NCBI RefSeq assembly: GCF_030409555.1
Contig: NZ_JAUFPU010000018.1
Span: 438,447 to 502,446, forward strand
Source: Chitinimonas viridis
GTDB taxonomy: Bacteria; Pseudomonadota; Gammaproteobacteria; Burkholderiales; Chitinimonadaceae
Length of the DNA stretch: 64,000 nucleotides
Direction of reading: 5' to 3'
Numbering within the stretch: the stretch's first letter is position 1; each line of letters starts with the position of its first letter. Made by a program: the position numbers and the translations under genes. The notes under the pieces are model-generated. The model saw only the letters and a program-made list of their open reading frames with translations, was not told the DNA's origin and ran no database searches. Positions 44,656 to 53,899 of this stretch are shown here, one piece after another.

Positions 44656-45240
44656 ATGGGCCACCACGACAGATCACCGCGCGGCGCGCGCGAACAGATC
44701 ATCCACCTCGCAGCCCGTCTGATGGCCGAAGAGCACATCGACGACTTTGCCCTGGCAAAGCGCAAGGCCATCAAACGGCTGGGCTTACCCGAGGGCAAGA
44801 ACCTGCCCGGCAACGACGAGATCGAGGCCGCCCTGCGCGAATACCGCAGCCTGTTCACCCCCAACCATGCCGACGTGGTGACCGAGCTACGCAAGAAAGC
44901 CCTCTCGGCCATGCGGCTGTTCACCGAGTTCAAGCCCTATCTGGTCGGTTCGGTCCTGTCCGGCCTGGCTGGGCCGCATTCTGACATCAACCTGGTGGTC
45001 TACACCGATGACGACAAGTCGGTAGAGATACGCTGCCTCAACCTGGGCATAGACTACCGGATTGAATCGCCCCCCTCCGGCCACACCACGCTGGCTTTTT
45101 ATGAGGAAGGCAGTCTGGTGCGGCTCAGCGTCCGGCCCACCAATGACGAACGGCTGGGCGCCCGCGCCGCCTCCGAACCGCTGGAGCGCGCGCGCCTGTC
45201 CCAGGTGGAAAACCTGCTTACCTGCCCCGCGACGCCGTGA
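44656..45240 (+). CDS. Nucleotidyltransferase-fold protein (often annotated 'UDP-N-acetylmuramate--alanine ligase')
   Basis: 194 residues from ATG 44656, preceded by GAGGA. N-terminal helices (QIIHLAARLMAEEHIDDFALAKRKAIKRLG; DEIEAALREYRSLF) lead to KPYLVGSVLSGLAGPHSDINLVVYTDD, which has the GS...HSDIN pattern of the nucleotidyltransferase fold, though the second acid is Asn. The common database name linking it to MurC is not supported by this sequence. Function unknown. It ends in a GTGA overlap with the ThDP enzyme gene. Confidence 0.75.
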   Translation: MGHHDRSPRGAREQIIHLAARLMAEEHIDDFALAKRKAIKRLGLPEGKNLPGNDEIEAALREYRSLFTPNHADVVTELRKKALSAMRLFTEFKPYLVGSVLSGLAGPHSDINLVVYTDDDKSVEIRCLNLGIDYRIESPPSGHTTLAFYEEGSLVRLSVRPTNDERLGARAASEPLERARLSQVENLLTCPATP

Positions 45241-46916
45241 GTCAGGCTACAGCCCGCCTGGGTGGCCATCTGGTTGCCGATGCCCTGGTGAGCCAGGGCG
45301 TCAGCCTGGCTTTTGGGGTGCCGGGCGAGAGCTATCTGTCGGTGCTGGATGGTCTCTATCGCCATGCCGACTTCCGGTTCATCGTCACCCGGCATGAGGG
45401 CGGGGCCGCCTTCATGGCAGATGCCTACGCCAAGCTCACCGGCAAGCCCGGTGTCTGCCTGGTGACGCGCGGGCCGGGCGCTACCAATGCAGCCATAGGC
45501 ATACACACGGCCCAGCAGGATTCCACCCCGCTGGTGCTGCTGGTCGGCCAGGTAGGGCAGGATGTGGTGGAACGCGAGGCCTTCCAGGAGATCGACTACC
45601 GCCGCATGTTCGGCAGTATGGCCAAGTGGGTCGCCCAGATAGATCAGGCCGAGCGGGTACCCGAGATGCTTGCCCATGCCTTCCAGCTGGCTACCTCAGG
45701 CCGGCCCGGCCCCGTGGTGCTGGCCCTGCCCGAGGACATGCTGGCCGCCAGCACCGACGTGGCTGATGCCCACCCGCATCAGCCGCTGCAGGCCAGCCCT
45801 TCGGCGGCCCAACTAGCGCAGCTCACCCGCATGCTGGAGGCCGCCCGGCAGCCTATCGTCATCGTCGGCGGCTCGGGCTGGAGCCGCCAAGCTTGCACCG
45901 ACCTGCGCCTGTTTGCCGAGGCCTGGCAGTTGCCGGTGGCCTGTGCCTTCCGTTTTCAGGATCTGTTCGACAACCAGCACCCGCTCTATGCTGGCGATGT
46001 CGGCATAGGCATCAACCCCAGGCTGGCCGAGCGCCTGCGGCAGGCCGATCTGGTGCTGTGCCTGGGTGCCCGCCTGGGTGAAATGACCAGCTCAGGCTAC
46101 AGCCTGTTTGATATCCCCATCCCAAGCCAGCAGCTGGTGCATGTGCATGCCGGGGTGGAGGAGCTGGGGCGGGTCTACCAGGCAGCGCTGATGATCAATG
46201 CCGGCATGGCCGAGATGGCCGCCGCGCTGCGACTGATACCCTGCCGCCATGCGGGCTATGCCGCCGGGGCCGCCGAGGCGCGGGCCGACTACGAAGCCTG
46301 GCAGGGCATACCGCCCATCTATCTGGGTAGGCAGGCCAGGCTGGACTTATGGCAGGTGGTGATGGAAGCACGCCAGCAGCTCCCAGCCGACACCCTGGTC
46401 TGCAACGGCGCCGGTAACTTTGCCAGCTGGGCCCATCGCTTCTGGCGCTATGGCAGCCAGGAACAAGCCCGCTGCCAGCTGGCACCGACCTCAGGCGCCA
46501 TGGGCTATGGCCTGCCCGCCGGCGTGATGGCCAGCATCGTGGCACCCGAACGCACGGTACTGGTGTTTGCCGGTGACGGCGATTTCCTGATGAATGGGCA
46601 GGAGCTGGCGACCGCACTGCAATATGGTGGCGCCCCTATCGTGCTGCTGTTCAACAACAGCCAGTACGGCACCATACGCATGCACCAGGAGAAGCACTTC
46701 CCCGGCCGCGTCTACGGCACCCAGCTGCACAACCCGGACTTTGCCCGCTATGCCGAGAGCTTTGGCGCCCTGGGCCTGGTGGTGGAAACCACGGCCCAGT
46801 TCGGCCCTGCCCTGTCTCAGGCACTGGCTCATCGCCGCCAGACCGGCAAGCCCGCGCTGATAGAACTGCGCATGGATGCTGCCGATCTGGCGCCAGGCCT
46901 GCGCCTGGCCAGCTGA
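45237..46916 (+). CDS. Thiamine-diphosphate enzyme, acetolactate synthase large-subunit-like
   Basis: 559 residues from the GTG at 45237, which overlaps the preceding stop as GTGA. Catalytic glutamate in HEGGAAFMADAYAK, FAD/central-domain region in the middle, and the ThDP motif GDGD (446-449) followed by NGQELATALQYGGAPIVLLFNNSQYGT, closing the GDG-NN motif. This family includes acetolactate synthase, glyoxylate carboligase and benzoylformate decarboxylase types. No small regulatory subunit gene is present, so it is not the biosynthetic IlvB; the product is uncertain. Confidence 0.88.
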   Translation: MSQATARLGGHLVADALVSQGVSLAFGVPGESYLSVLDGLYRHADFRFIVTRHEGGAAFMADAYAKLTGKPGVCLVTRGPGATNAAIGIHTAQQDSTPLVLLVGQVGQDVVEREAFQEIDYRRMFGSMAKWVAQIDQAERVPEMLAHAFQLATSGRPGPVVLALPEDMLAASTDVADAHPHQPLQASPSAAQLAQLTRMLEAARQPIVIVGGSGWSRQACTDLRLFAEAWQLPVACAFRFQDLFDNQHPLYAGDVGIGINPRLAERLRQADLVLCLGARLGEMTSSGYSLFDIPIPSQQLVHVHAGVEELGRVYQAALMINAGMAEMAAALRLIPCRHAGYAAGAAEARADYEAWQGIPPIYLGRQARLDLWQVVMEARQQLPADTLVCNGAGNFASWAHRFWRYGSQEQARCQLAPTSGAMGYGLPAGVMASIVAPERTVLVFAGDGDFLMNGQELATALQYGGAPIVLLFNNSQYGTIRMHQEKHFPGRVYGTQLHNPDFARYAESFGALGLVVETTAQFGPALSQALAHRRQTGKPALIELRMDAADLAPGLRLAS

Positions 46917-47023
46917 TGCGGAACCTTCGTCGGCCAGCCGGCATATTTACGCCCTTCCCGGGCTTTCGTTACACGCTCCCCTGCGCCACACTGTATATCT
47001 GACCCGCAAGGCACTATCCCGAT

Positions 47024-49747
47024 ATGCCGCCCTCCGACGACGATCTCAAGCGCCAGCTGCAACGCCTGCAAGCCATCCAGCAGGCCATCCTCACGGTGAG
47101 CCGCCAGGCCAATGCCGGCCATGACCTAGCTGGTTTCGCCGCCCTGGTGCATGGCCAGCTCAATAGCCTGATGATGGCGGAGAACTGCTATATCGCGGTG
47201 TGCGACCCGACCAATGAACGCATACGCTATGCCTACTTCTCGGACCAGTGCGAGCCGGCGCCGGAGCCCGAAGCCTGGGAGGGGCTGGGCGATGCCGAAA
47301 GCGGCCCCACCGCCTGGGTGATCCGCCAGGGCCAGCCCTTGCTGATGACGGCCGAGGAAGACCGCAACCGCACAGCCACCGGACAGCCCTGGGGCGACGG
47401 CAAGGTGGCCGAGCACTGGATGGGCATGCCGCTGCGTGGCAGCAATGATCGCGTCATTGGCGCGCTGGTGACCCAGACCTATCTACCTGGCTATCACTAC
47501 AGCAAGGAAGACCAGGAAATCTTTGGCGTGATGGCCAGCCATGTGGCGGTCGCGCTGGAGAGGGTGATGCACCAGCAGTGGATGGACCAGCTGGTGGACG
47601 AGCGTACCCGCGAACTGGCGCGCGAAGCCCATGAGCGGCGCAAGGGCGAGACCCTTAACCGGGTGTTCTACCAGATAGCCGAACGCGCCACGGCGGGGGA
47701 TTCGTTCTATGACTTCCTGCAGGCCGTACACCACCTGCTGGGTGAGTTGCTGTATGCCCGCAATTGCTATGTCTGCCTGTATGACGCCGCCAAGGGCGTG
47801 CTTAACTTCCCCTACTATGTGGACGAGCGCGACGGCGACACCATGCAGGAATACGACGTGCCCATGCGGCGCGGGCTGACCGAATATGTATTGCGCAGCG
47901 GCACGCCGCAGCTGATAGACCGTGACCGCATGCAGGCACTGAGCCAGGCCGGCGAGATCACCGAGGCCACCGGCGACCTGACCTTCTACAGCTGGCTGGG
48001 CGTGCCCATGCAGATACGCGGCAGCCTGGGCGGGGTGCTGACCATCCAGAGCTATGAGGCCGACCACCTCTATGACGCCGCCGATGCCGACGTCCTGTCC
48101 TTTGTGGCAAACCATATCAGCAGCGCCATCGAACGCAAGCAGGCCTACGATGCGCTGCGTGAGGCCACCCAGGTGGCCGAAAACGCCTCCCGTCTTAAGA
48201 GCGAGTTCCTGGCCAATATGAGCCACGAGATACGCACACCCATGAATGCCGTCATCGGCATGGCCTATCTGGCGCTCAAGACCGAACTGACACCGAAGCA
48301 GCGTGACTATGTCAGCAAGATCCACAAAGCCGGTAACTCCTTGTTGGCCATCATCAACGACGTGCTGGACTTCACCAAGATCGAGGCCGGCAAGCTGGAT
48401 ATGGAGCGGATCGAGTTCTCACTCGACGAGGTGCTGGCCAATGTAGCGACCGTGACGGCCCAGCGAGCGCAGGACAAGGGACTGGAGTACCTGTTCCATG
48501 TGCCGCTCAATATCCCCCGCCAACTGATAGGCGACCCTCTGCGGCTGGGTCAGGTGCTGATCAATCTGGCCAACAACGCCATCAAATTCACCGAACACGG
48601 CCAGATCGATCTGCATTGCCGGCTGCTGCGCGAGGAAACCGGCCAGGTACGGCTGGAATTCACCGTGCGCGACAGCGGCATAGGCATGAGCCAGGCACAG
48701 GTCGCCGCGCTGTTCCAGCCATTTACCCAGGCGGATGGTTCCACCACCCGCAAGTACGGCGGCACCGGTCTGGGGCTGACTATCAGCAAGCGGCTGGTCA
48801 GCATGATGGGGGGCGACATCTCGGTGGAAAGCCATGTCGGCGTAGGGTCGGCATTTCATTTCGCGGTGGATTTCCAGCTGCCTGTCACCCCGCAGCCCAC
48901 CCTGCGCGGCCTGCTGGATACCCTGCAGGGTAAGAGCGCGCTGGTGGTAGATGACAACAGTGCTGCCAGCGAGATACTGGCCGACGCGCTGCTGCATTTC
49001 TCCATCGGTGCCGATACCGCCGATAGCGGCGCGGCCGCCCTGGCCAGCATCAGGCTGGCCGATGCACACGCGCCCTACGACCTGGTGCTGTGCGACTGGC
49101 ATATGCCCGGCATGGATGGCGTGGCGCTGGCCGAAGCGCTGCAGGCAGCCCGTTTGCGCCACCCGCCCAAGGTCGTACTGGTAACGACCTTCGGCCATGA
49201 ATCCACCCTGCAGCGGCCTGCCAGCCATGGGGTGGATGCCGTGCTGACCAAGCCCATCAGCCAGGCCGGCCTGCTCAACACCCTGCTGCCCCTGTTTGCG
49301 CTGCACGCGCCTGGCGACACCAGCACGGTAGACACCGCCCAGCCAGGTATCGGCTATCGGGTGCTGCTGGCCGAAGACAACGAGATCAACCAGCAGATTG
49401 CGGTCGAGCTGCTGCAAGCCCAGGGCTATGCGGTGGAGGTAGCCCAGAATGGCCGCCAGGCACTGGCCATGCTGCATGCCCAGCCGGCCGATTACTACCA
49501 TCTGGTACTGATGGACCTGCAGATGCCCGAGATGGATGGCCACGAGGCCGTGCTGAACCTGCGGCGGGACGCACACTACAACCGCTTGCCGGTCATCGCC
49601 ATGACAGCCCACGCCCTGCTGGAGGAACGCGAGCGCTGCCTGCGCGAAGGCATGCAGGACACCATCACCAAGCCGATAGACCCCGACCTGATGTTCCGCA
49701 CCATGGCACAGTGGCTGGCACCACAGATAGCCGAAGTCAGCCAGTAA
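47024..49747 (+). CDS. Hybrid sensor kinase: GAF-GAF-HisKA-HATPase-REC-REC
   Basis: 907 residues. Two GAF domains (about 20-175 and 210-365), HisKA with H401 in MSHEIRTPMNAVIGM, HATPase with NLANNAIKF, DSGIGMSQ and GTGLGLTISKRLV, then two receivers: first with D691 in LVLCDWHMPGMDG, second with D831 in LVLMDLQMPEMDGHEA and K in ITKPIDPD. No membrane segment, so it senses something inside the cell through its GAFs. No DNA-binding output domain, so it must pass phosphate to a separate Hpt or regulator not seen nearby. Confidence 0.92.
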   Translation: MPPSDDDLKRQLQRLQAIQQAILTVSRQANAGHDLAGFAALVHGQLNSLMMAENCYIAVCDPTNERIRYAYFSDQCEPAPEPEAWEGLGDAESGPTAWVIRQGQPLLMTAEEDRNRTATGQPWGDGKVAEHWMGMPLRGSNDRVIGALVTQTYLPGYHYSKEDQEIFGVMASHVAVALERVMHQQWMDQLVDERTRELAREAHERRKGETLNRVFYQIAERATAGDSFYDFLQAVHHLLGELLYARNCYVCLYDAAKGVLNFPYYVDERDGDTMQEYDVPMRRGLTEYVLRSGTPQLIDRDRMQALSQAGEITEATGDLTFYSWLGVPMQIRGSLGGVLTIQSYEADHLYDAADADVLSFVANHISSAIERKQAYDALREATQVAENASRLKSEFLANMSHEIRTPMNAVIGMAYLALKTELTPKQRDYVSKIHKAGNSLLAIINDVLDFTKIEAGKLDMERIEFSLDEVLANVATVTAQRAQDKGLEYLFHVPLNIPRQLIGDPLRLGQVLINLANNAIKFTEHGQIDLHCRLLREETGQVRLEFTVRDSGIGMSQAQVAALFQPFTQADGSTTRKYGGTGLGLTISKRLVSMMGGDISVESHVGVGSAFHFAVDFQLPVTPQPTLRGLLDTLQGKSALVVDDNSAASEILADALLHFSIGADTADSGAAALASIRLADAHAPYDLVLCDWHMPGMDGVALAEALQAARLRHPPKVVLVTTFGHESTLQRPASHGVDAVLTKPISQAGLLNTLLPLFALHAPGDTSTVDTAQPGIGYRVLLAEDNEINQQIAVELLQAQGYAVEVAQNGRQALAMLHAQPADYYHLVLMDLQMPEMDGHEAVLNLRRDAHYNRLPVIAMTAHALLEERERCLREGMQDTITKPIDPDLMFRTMAQWLAPQIAEVSQ

Positions 49748-49794
49748 GCGCTACCATCGCGGCCCCGCACCCCTGCCGTACCGAGAGACCTGCC

Positions 49795-49989
49795 ATGACC
49801 GATGCCACCCCGCTCACCCCCAAACCCTGCAAGAAATGCGGCTCGCCAGGCGAAGTATTGAAGGCCGGCTCCAATCGCTGGTGGGTGGAATGTGCCAAGT
49901 TCGGCCGCAACGGCAACTGCAATGTCATCAGCGCCCAGGCCAGCAGCCGCAAGGCCGCCATACAGGACTGGAACGCCCACTGCGCATGA
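49795..49989 (+). CDS. Small zinc-ribbon-like (Lar-type) protein
   Basis: 64 residues from ATG 49795. CKKCGSPG ... WWVECAKFGRNGNCNV ... NAHCA gives a CxxC pair and later cysteines like Lar restriction-alleviation proteins and other short zinc ribbons. Lar proteins in phages modulate EcoKI; here the similarity may be only in the ribbon. It overlaps the YigZ gene by ATGA, so it is coupled to it. Confidence 0.75.
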   Translation: MTDATPLTPKPCKKCGSPGEVLKAGSNRWWVECAKFGRNGNCNVISAQASSRKAAIQDWNAHCA

Positions 49990-50573
49990 GCAACTGCCTT
50001 ACCGGGCCTTGCCATAGCGAACTGCTGATCAAGAAAAGCCGCTTTATCGGTTGCGTTGAACCCATGGCCGACCGCGCTGCCGCCCAGGCCCGCGTAGCCG
50101 CCCTGCGGCAGGCCCACCCAGCAGCGGCCCATGTCTGCTGGGCCTTGCTGGCAAGTGGGCATTCTGCTGCGGTGGATGACGGTGAACCCAGCGGCACAGC
50201 CGGGCGCCCCATGCTTGATGTGCTGCGCCACCAGGATCTGGAAGGGGTGCTGGCCACCGTGGTGCGCTACTACGGCGGCGTCAAGCTGGGTGCCGGTGGC
50301 CTGGTAAGAGCGTATACCGACGCCGTCGCCCAAGCCTTGCTGGATGCCCCCCGCATCCCCTTGCAAACCCTCACCAGCCTGCACTGCAGCCTACCCTACG
50401 CCCTGGAGGGCCATGTGCGGCGCCAGCTCAGCGTAGCTGGCGCGCAGTTGCTGGGCGTAGAGCACGGCAGCCTGGTACACATGCAATTTTGCCTCCCGGC
50501 CAGCGCGGCCGATGCGCTGGTCCGTCAACTCAACGAGTCCTGCCACGGCCAACTGGTCTGGCGCCATCCCTAA
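49986..50573 (+). CDS. YigZ/IMPACT family protein
   Basis: 195 residues from the ATG shared with the previous stop. KKSRFIGCVEPMADRAAAQARVAALRQAHPAAAHVCWAL and DDGEPSGTAGRPMLDVL and VVRYYGGVKLGAGGLVRAY are the diagnostic YigZ/UPF0029 motifs, followed by a ferredoxin-like C-terminal domain. The eukaryotic relative IMPACT inhibits GCN2; the bacterial role is unknown but RNA binding has been suggested. Confidence 0.93.
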   Translation: MSNCLTGPCHSELLIKKSRFIGCVEPMADRAAAQARVAALRQAHPAAAHVCWALLASGHSAAVDDGEPSGTAGRPMLDVLRHQDLEGVLATVVRYYGGVKLGAGGLVRAYTDAVAQALLDAPRIPLQTLTSLHCSLPYALEGHVRRQLSVAGAQLLGVEHGSLVHMQFCLPASAADALVRQLNESCHGQLVWRHP

Positions 50574-50702
50574 TTTGCAGGATGGCAAGGCCGCGCCGCC
50601 TCTCTACAATAGGATGGTCATGCCATGCGCGGGTGTTCTCGCCCCGCATGTATGGCATGCCCGCCCACCCGCCGGCCCAGCCGGCATCGCGAGAGGAAAG
50701 CC

Positions 50703-52154
50703 ATGACCGAGCAGCAGCTGCCACGCCCAGGCCTGGGCGCCTACCTGCTGCTACCCCTGCTTTACTTCGTCGCCGCCCGCTTTTGTGGCGCGTATACCGT
50801 CTCGCCTGAGGGCATGGGCATCATCTGGGCTCCCAATGCGGTGTTGCTGGCCGTATTGCTGTATTACCAGGGCCAAGGCTATCTGCGCTTTGCCGTGCTC
50901 GCCGTCATTGCCGAAATGCTGGGCGACCTGCCCTACTACCCCGTGCAGCAATCCTTCTTCTTTGGCCTGGTGGATACGCTGGAGGCCACCCTGGCCTGGC
51001 TGCTGATGCGCCGCGCCCGTATGTCCACCCAGTTGGGCACGGTAGAGGACCTAGCCAAGTTCATGCTGGCCGGCCCCGTGCTGGCGGCACTGGCTGGCGG
51101 CACTCTGGGGGCGCTCACCCTGTATGCTCTGGGCGTCAGCCAGAATGGCCTGCTCAGCATGACCAGGGTATGGTGGTTTGGCGACGCGCTGGGCTATATG
51201 ATCATGACCCCCCTGCTGCTCTACCTGGCCCAGCCCGCCAGCCGCTGCGGCTACCAGTACCGGCAGGGCGATCTGGTAGCGCTGGTCTTTACCCTGGCCG
51301 TTGCCGCCGCCATGGTTGCGGCCGAAAACGGCAGCCTGCAGGGCGTATCCGTCACCCCCGCTGTCCTGCTGCCCTCGCTGCTTTACCTGGCCACCCGCTT
51401 CCACCCCGCCTGGTCGGCGCTGGGAGTGGCCCTGGTCGCCATGACGGTAGCCGTGCTGATCACCGGCGGCCACCACCCCTTCGGCAAGCTGCCGCTGAAC
51501 GAGGAAGTCATGCGCGGGCAGGAGTTCATCCTGATCATGAGCCTGCTGGGCACCGGCTTTGCCGCACTGATGAGCGAGATACGCGAGCACAAGCGCAGCC
51601 TGGAAGCCAGGGTGGCAGAACGTACATCACTACTGCTCAAGCTCAATGCCGACCTGGCCCACCAGGCTCAGACCGATGCCCTTACCGGCCTGCTCAACCG
51701 CCGGGCCTTCTATGAGGCCGCACAGCGGGAGGTCGAGCGCAGTACCCGCTTCGAGCGGCCGCTGGCGGTGTTGATGCTGGATCTGGACCACTTCAAGGCC
51801 ATCAACGACAGCCATGGTCACCTAGTCGGCGACAAAGTGCTGAGCCACTTTGCCAGCCTGCTGCGGCAGACGGCACGTGGCTCCGATGTGGTGGCGCGCT
51901 ATGGCGGCGAGGAGTTCGTGGTGTTGCTGCCGGAAAGCAGCCTGGAACCCGGCCTGGCGCTGGCAGAGCGCTTGCGCGAGAACCTGCGGGACTCGCCTAT
52001 GCAGATCGACGGCCAAGCCATCGCGGTCACCGCCAGTATGGGCCTGACCGTACTGCGCCCGCCCGAGGGCGTGGAAGCCATGCTTAGCCGCGCCGATACC
52101 GCGCTGTATCACGCCAAATCCGGCGGGCGCGACCGCATCATGGAGGCATCCTGA
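50703..52154 (+). CDS. MASE1-GGDEF diguanylate cyclase
   Basis: 483 residues from ATG 50703, preceded by GAGAGGAA; a longer frame from 50625 lacks this. About eight membrane helices (about 10-285) form a MASE1 sensor, followed by a coiled linker (EIREHKRSLEARVAERTSL) and a GGDEF domain with active site GGEEF (401-405) and the I-site RxxD five residues before it (RGSD). It should make c-di-GMP and be inhibited by it. The input signal is unknown. Confidence 0.93.
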   Translation: MTEQQLPRPGLGAYLLLPLLYFVAARFCGAYTVSPEGMGIIWAPNAVLLAVLLYYQGQGYLRFAVLAVIAEMLGDLPYYPVQQSFFFGLVDTLEATLAWLLMRRARMSTQLGTVEDLAKFMLAGPVLAALAGGTLGALTLYALGVSQNGLLSMTRVWWFGDALGYMIMTPLLLYLAQPASRCGYQYRQGDLVALVFTLAVAAAMVAAENGSLQGVSVTPAVLLPSLLYLATRFHPAWSALGVALVAMTVAVLITGGHHPFGKLPLNEEVMRGQEFILIMSLLGTGFAALMSEIREHKRSLEARVAERTSLLLKLNADLAHQAQTDALTGLLNRRAFYEAAQREVERSTRFERPLAVLMLDLDHFKAINDSHGHLVGDKVLSHFASLLRQTARGSDVVARYGGEEFVVLLPESSLEPGLALAERLRENLRDSPMQIDGQAIAVTASMGLTVLRPPEGVEAMLSRADTALYHAKSGGRDRIMEAS

Positions 52155-52166
52155 GGCGGCGATAGC

Positions 52167-52937
52167 TCAGGGTTTCTGCATCCAGGGCACCACAGCCTGC
52201 TTGAATTCAGCCGACTCTCTTACCACCGCCACCGTATCCCACAGGCGCTGGGCCCACGCCGGGTGCTGGGCCACAAACCGGCGCGACAGCATGATGAAAT
52301 TGGGGCGCCGGTCGAGCGGCGGACCTACTTTTTCCAAATTAGCAGCCAGCTCAGGGTTGACCTGCAACAAGCGGTCGCCGTTATGGGTCAGCAAGGCCGC
52401 GCCGTCAGCCACGCCCAGTTGCACCTGTCGCAACACATCCTCAGCGTCTTTGGACAACTCCAGCACGTTCGCCCCAGCTGCCCGCAAGGGACCGATGATG
52501 GAAAAACGATACTGCACGGCAATGCCACGCTTGAGGTTGCTGAAGCGGCGGCCATCCCAATTCAGCTCGCCCCCCTTGGGCCGATACAAGGAGTAGGTGA
52601 TTTCCAGCATGCGCTTGTCGATGTCAGGCTTGCCATCCCGCATGGGGTAGACCCCCATCTCCAGCCGCTCCGGCACAAAGCTGGCATTGACCACGCCATC
52701 GACCACGTTCTGCTGCATCTCTGCCAGGCAGCGCTTCCAGGGCTTGGCCACCAGCACCACATGCAGGCCGCTGCGCTGGCCGACCATCTCCACCATGGTG
52801 ATCACATAGCCACTGGGCCCAGGCAATATCCAGGGATGATTCTCCTGATCCTCGAAGCACAAAGTGACGCTGGCGGGCTTGTCGGCCAAGGCGGGCAGCG
52901 TCAGCAGGAGGCAGATCAGCCAGCGCAGCGAGGTCAT
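52167..52937 (-). CDS. Exported solute-binding-type protein (transporter SBP domain)
   Basis: 256 residues from ATG 52937, after CGGAGGA. Signal peptide ending ALA (residue 18). The rest resembles family 3 binding proteins loosely: VTLCFEDQENHPWILPGPSGYVITMVEMV, KPWKRCLAEMQQNVVDGVVNASF, and a C-terminal lobe with PNFIMLSRRFVAQHP. Two Cys may be unpaired. No transporter genes next to it. These single-domain exported proteins can also act as sensors for cyclases, and a MASE1 cyclase lies just beside it (convergent). Confidence 0.78.
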   Translation of the reverse strand: MTSLRWLICLLLTLPALADKPASVTLCFEDQENHPWILPGPSGYVITMVEMVGQRSGLHVVLVAKPWKRCLAEMQQNVVDGVVNASFVPERLEMGVYPMRDGKPDIDKRMLEITYSLYRPKGGELNWDGRRFSNLKRGIAVQYRFSIIGPLRAAGANVLELSKDAEDVLRQVQLGVADGAALLTHNGDRLLQVNPELAANLEKVGPPLDRRPNFIMLSRRFVAQHPAWAQRLWDTVAVVRESAEFKQAVVPWMQKP

Positions 52938-53010
52938 GGTATTCCTCCGGGTATCAGAGAAATATAGATGAACAGAACGATCCTGCGCCGTGCTGAGTGA
53001 AGGAATAACG

Positions 53011-53718
53011 CTAGAACTGCCTGACCCCACCCTGGAAATAATCGCCATAGTCGAGGCGCTGCAGCAGGAAATGCTCCTGCCGGATATGGTTCTCGCTGGG
53101 CATCCACTCACCTGGCCGGCGCATCAGGCCCACGGTTTCGCCTTCATCGGTACCCGTCGCGACTATCCTGGCCTGCCGCATTGCCGGCCTTTGCGCCGGC
53201 AGGGCATTGAATTCATCCAATGCAGACCGACGAAACATGGTCGCCCCATGTGCATTGCGCCAAGCATGCACCAACTCATGGCCCAGCCCAATGAAATTGG
53301 GCCGCCGCTCGGCTCCGACCACCAAATTGTCCGGATTCCAGTTGACCGTGGTGCCTATGCCGCCGGCACCACGTTGGCCATTGGCTTGCCGATACAGGCC
53401 CAGGTTGGGGTTATGCCGGTTGGCCACCTGGGCTTCGGCATCATTCACGTTGGCAGAGCGCTGTATATCCACCCAGCCATGACTGGCCCGCAAGGTAGCA
53501 TTGGTTTCAGTAAACATCCGGTTGGCCGTGTACTTGGTATCCAGCTTGGCCATGGCGCGGCGGGTCTGCACTGTGAAATCGGCAAACTCGACATTGGACA
53601 ATCCGCCACGGCGCACCGTAAATCGCTCATGCGTGCTGCTTGCCACACCCCGGTCGGCAGGCCGTAGCGCTGCGCGTCCCGCTGCAAGCAAATCTGGGGT
53701 GACTCCGTGTCGGTTCAT
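53011..53718 (-). CDS. M91-family zinc metallopeptidase, NleD-type effector
   Basis: 235 residues from ATG 53718, after GGAGGAG. The zinc motif is H147-E-L-V-H151 in IGLGHELVHAWRNAHG, followed by an acidic EGETVGL segment and SENHIRQE, the order seen in the NleD/M91 family. NleD of attaching-effacing E. coli cuts JNK and p38 kinases. There is no signal peptide, as expected for a type III effector, but no secretion genes are in the window. The N-terminal 35 residues have no similarity I can see. Could also be a general toxin of another route. Confidence 0.78.
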   Translation of the reverse strand: MNRHGVTPDLLAAGRAALRPADRGVASSTHERFTVRRGGLSNVEFADFTVQTRRAMAKLDTKYTANRMFTETNATLRASHGWVDIQRSANVNDAEAQVANRHNPNLGLYRQANGQRGAGGIGTTVNWNPDNLVVGAERRPNFIGLGHELVHAWRNAHGATMFRRSALDEFNALPAQRPAMRQARIVATGTDEGETVGLMRRPGEWMPSENHIRQEHFLLQRLDYGDYFQGGVRQF

Positions 53719-53899
53719 CCTGCGCTCCTCCTGGCCATCGGCCATGGCCACCATGGCCATGAACGCGGTCCGTCAATGAACTATCTAGACGTTCACGCCA
53801 GTAATGGCAAACTGTGGCGTGCCGCGCCGCCCGATCCGCTACCCTCGGCACCGGCACGGTCACTTGCTCCTTCCCGCTCCACTGTTGAAAGTGCATTCC

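Noticed and set aside
48419-49612. Long reverse frame inside the hybrid kinase
   Set aside because: Antisense shadow in high-GC DNA; the forward kinase domains are complete.
49795-49989. Lar-type protein as sign of a prophage or restriction-modification locus
   Set aside because: No phage or restriction genes nearby; it is coupled to the housekeeping YigZ gene.
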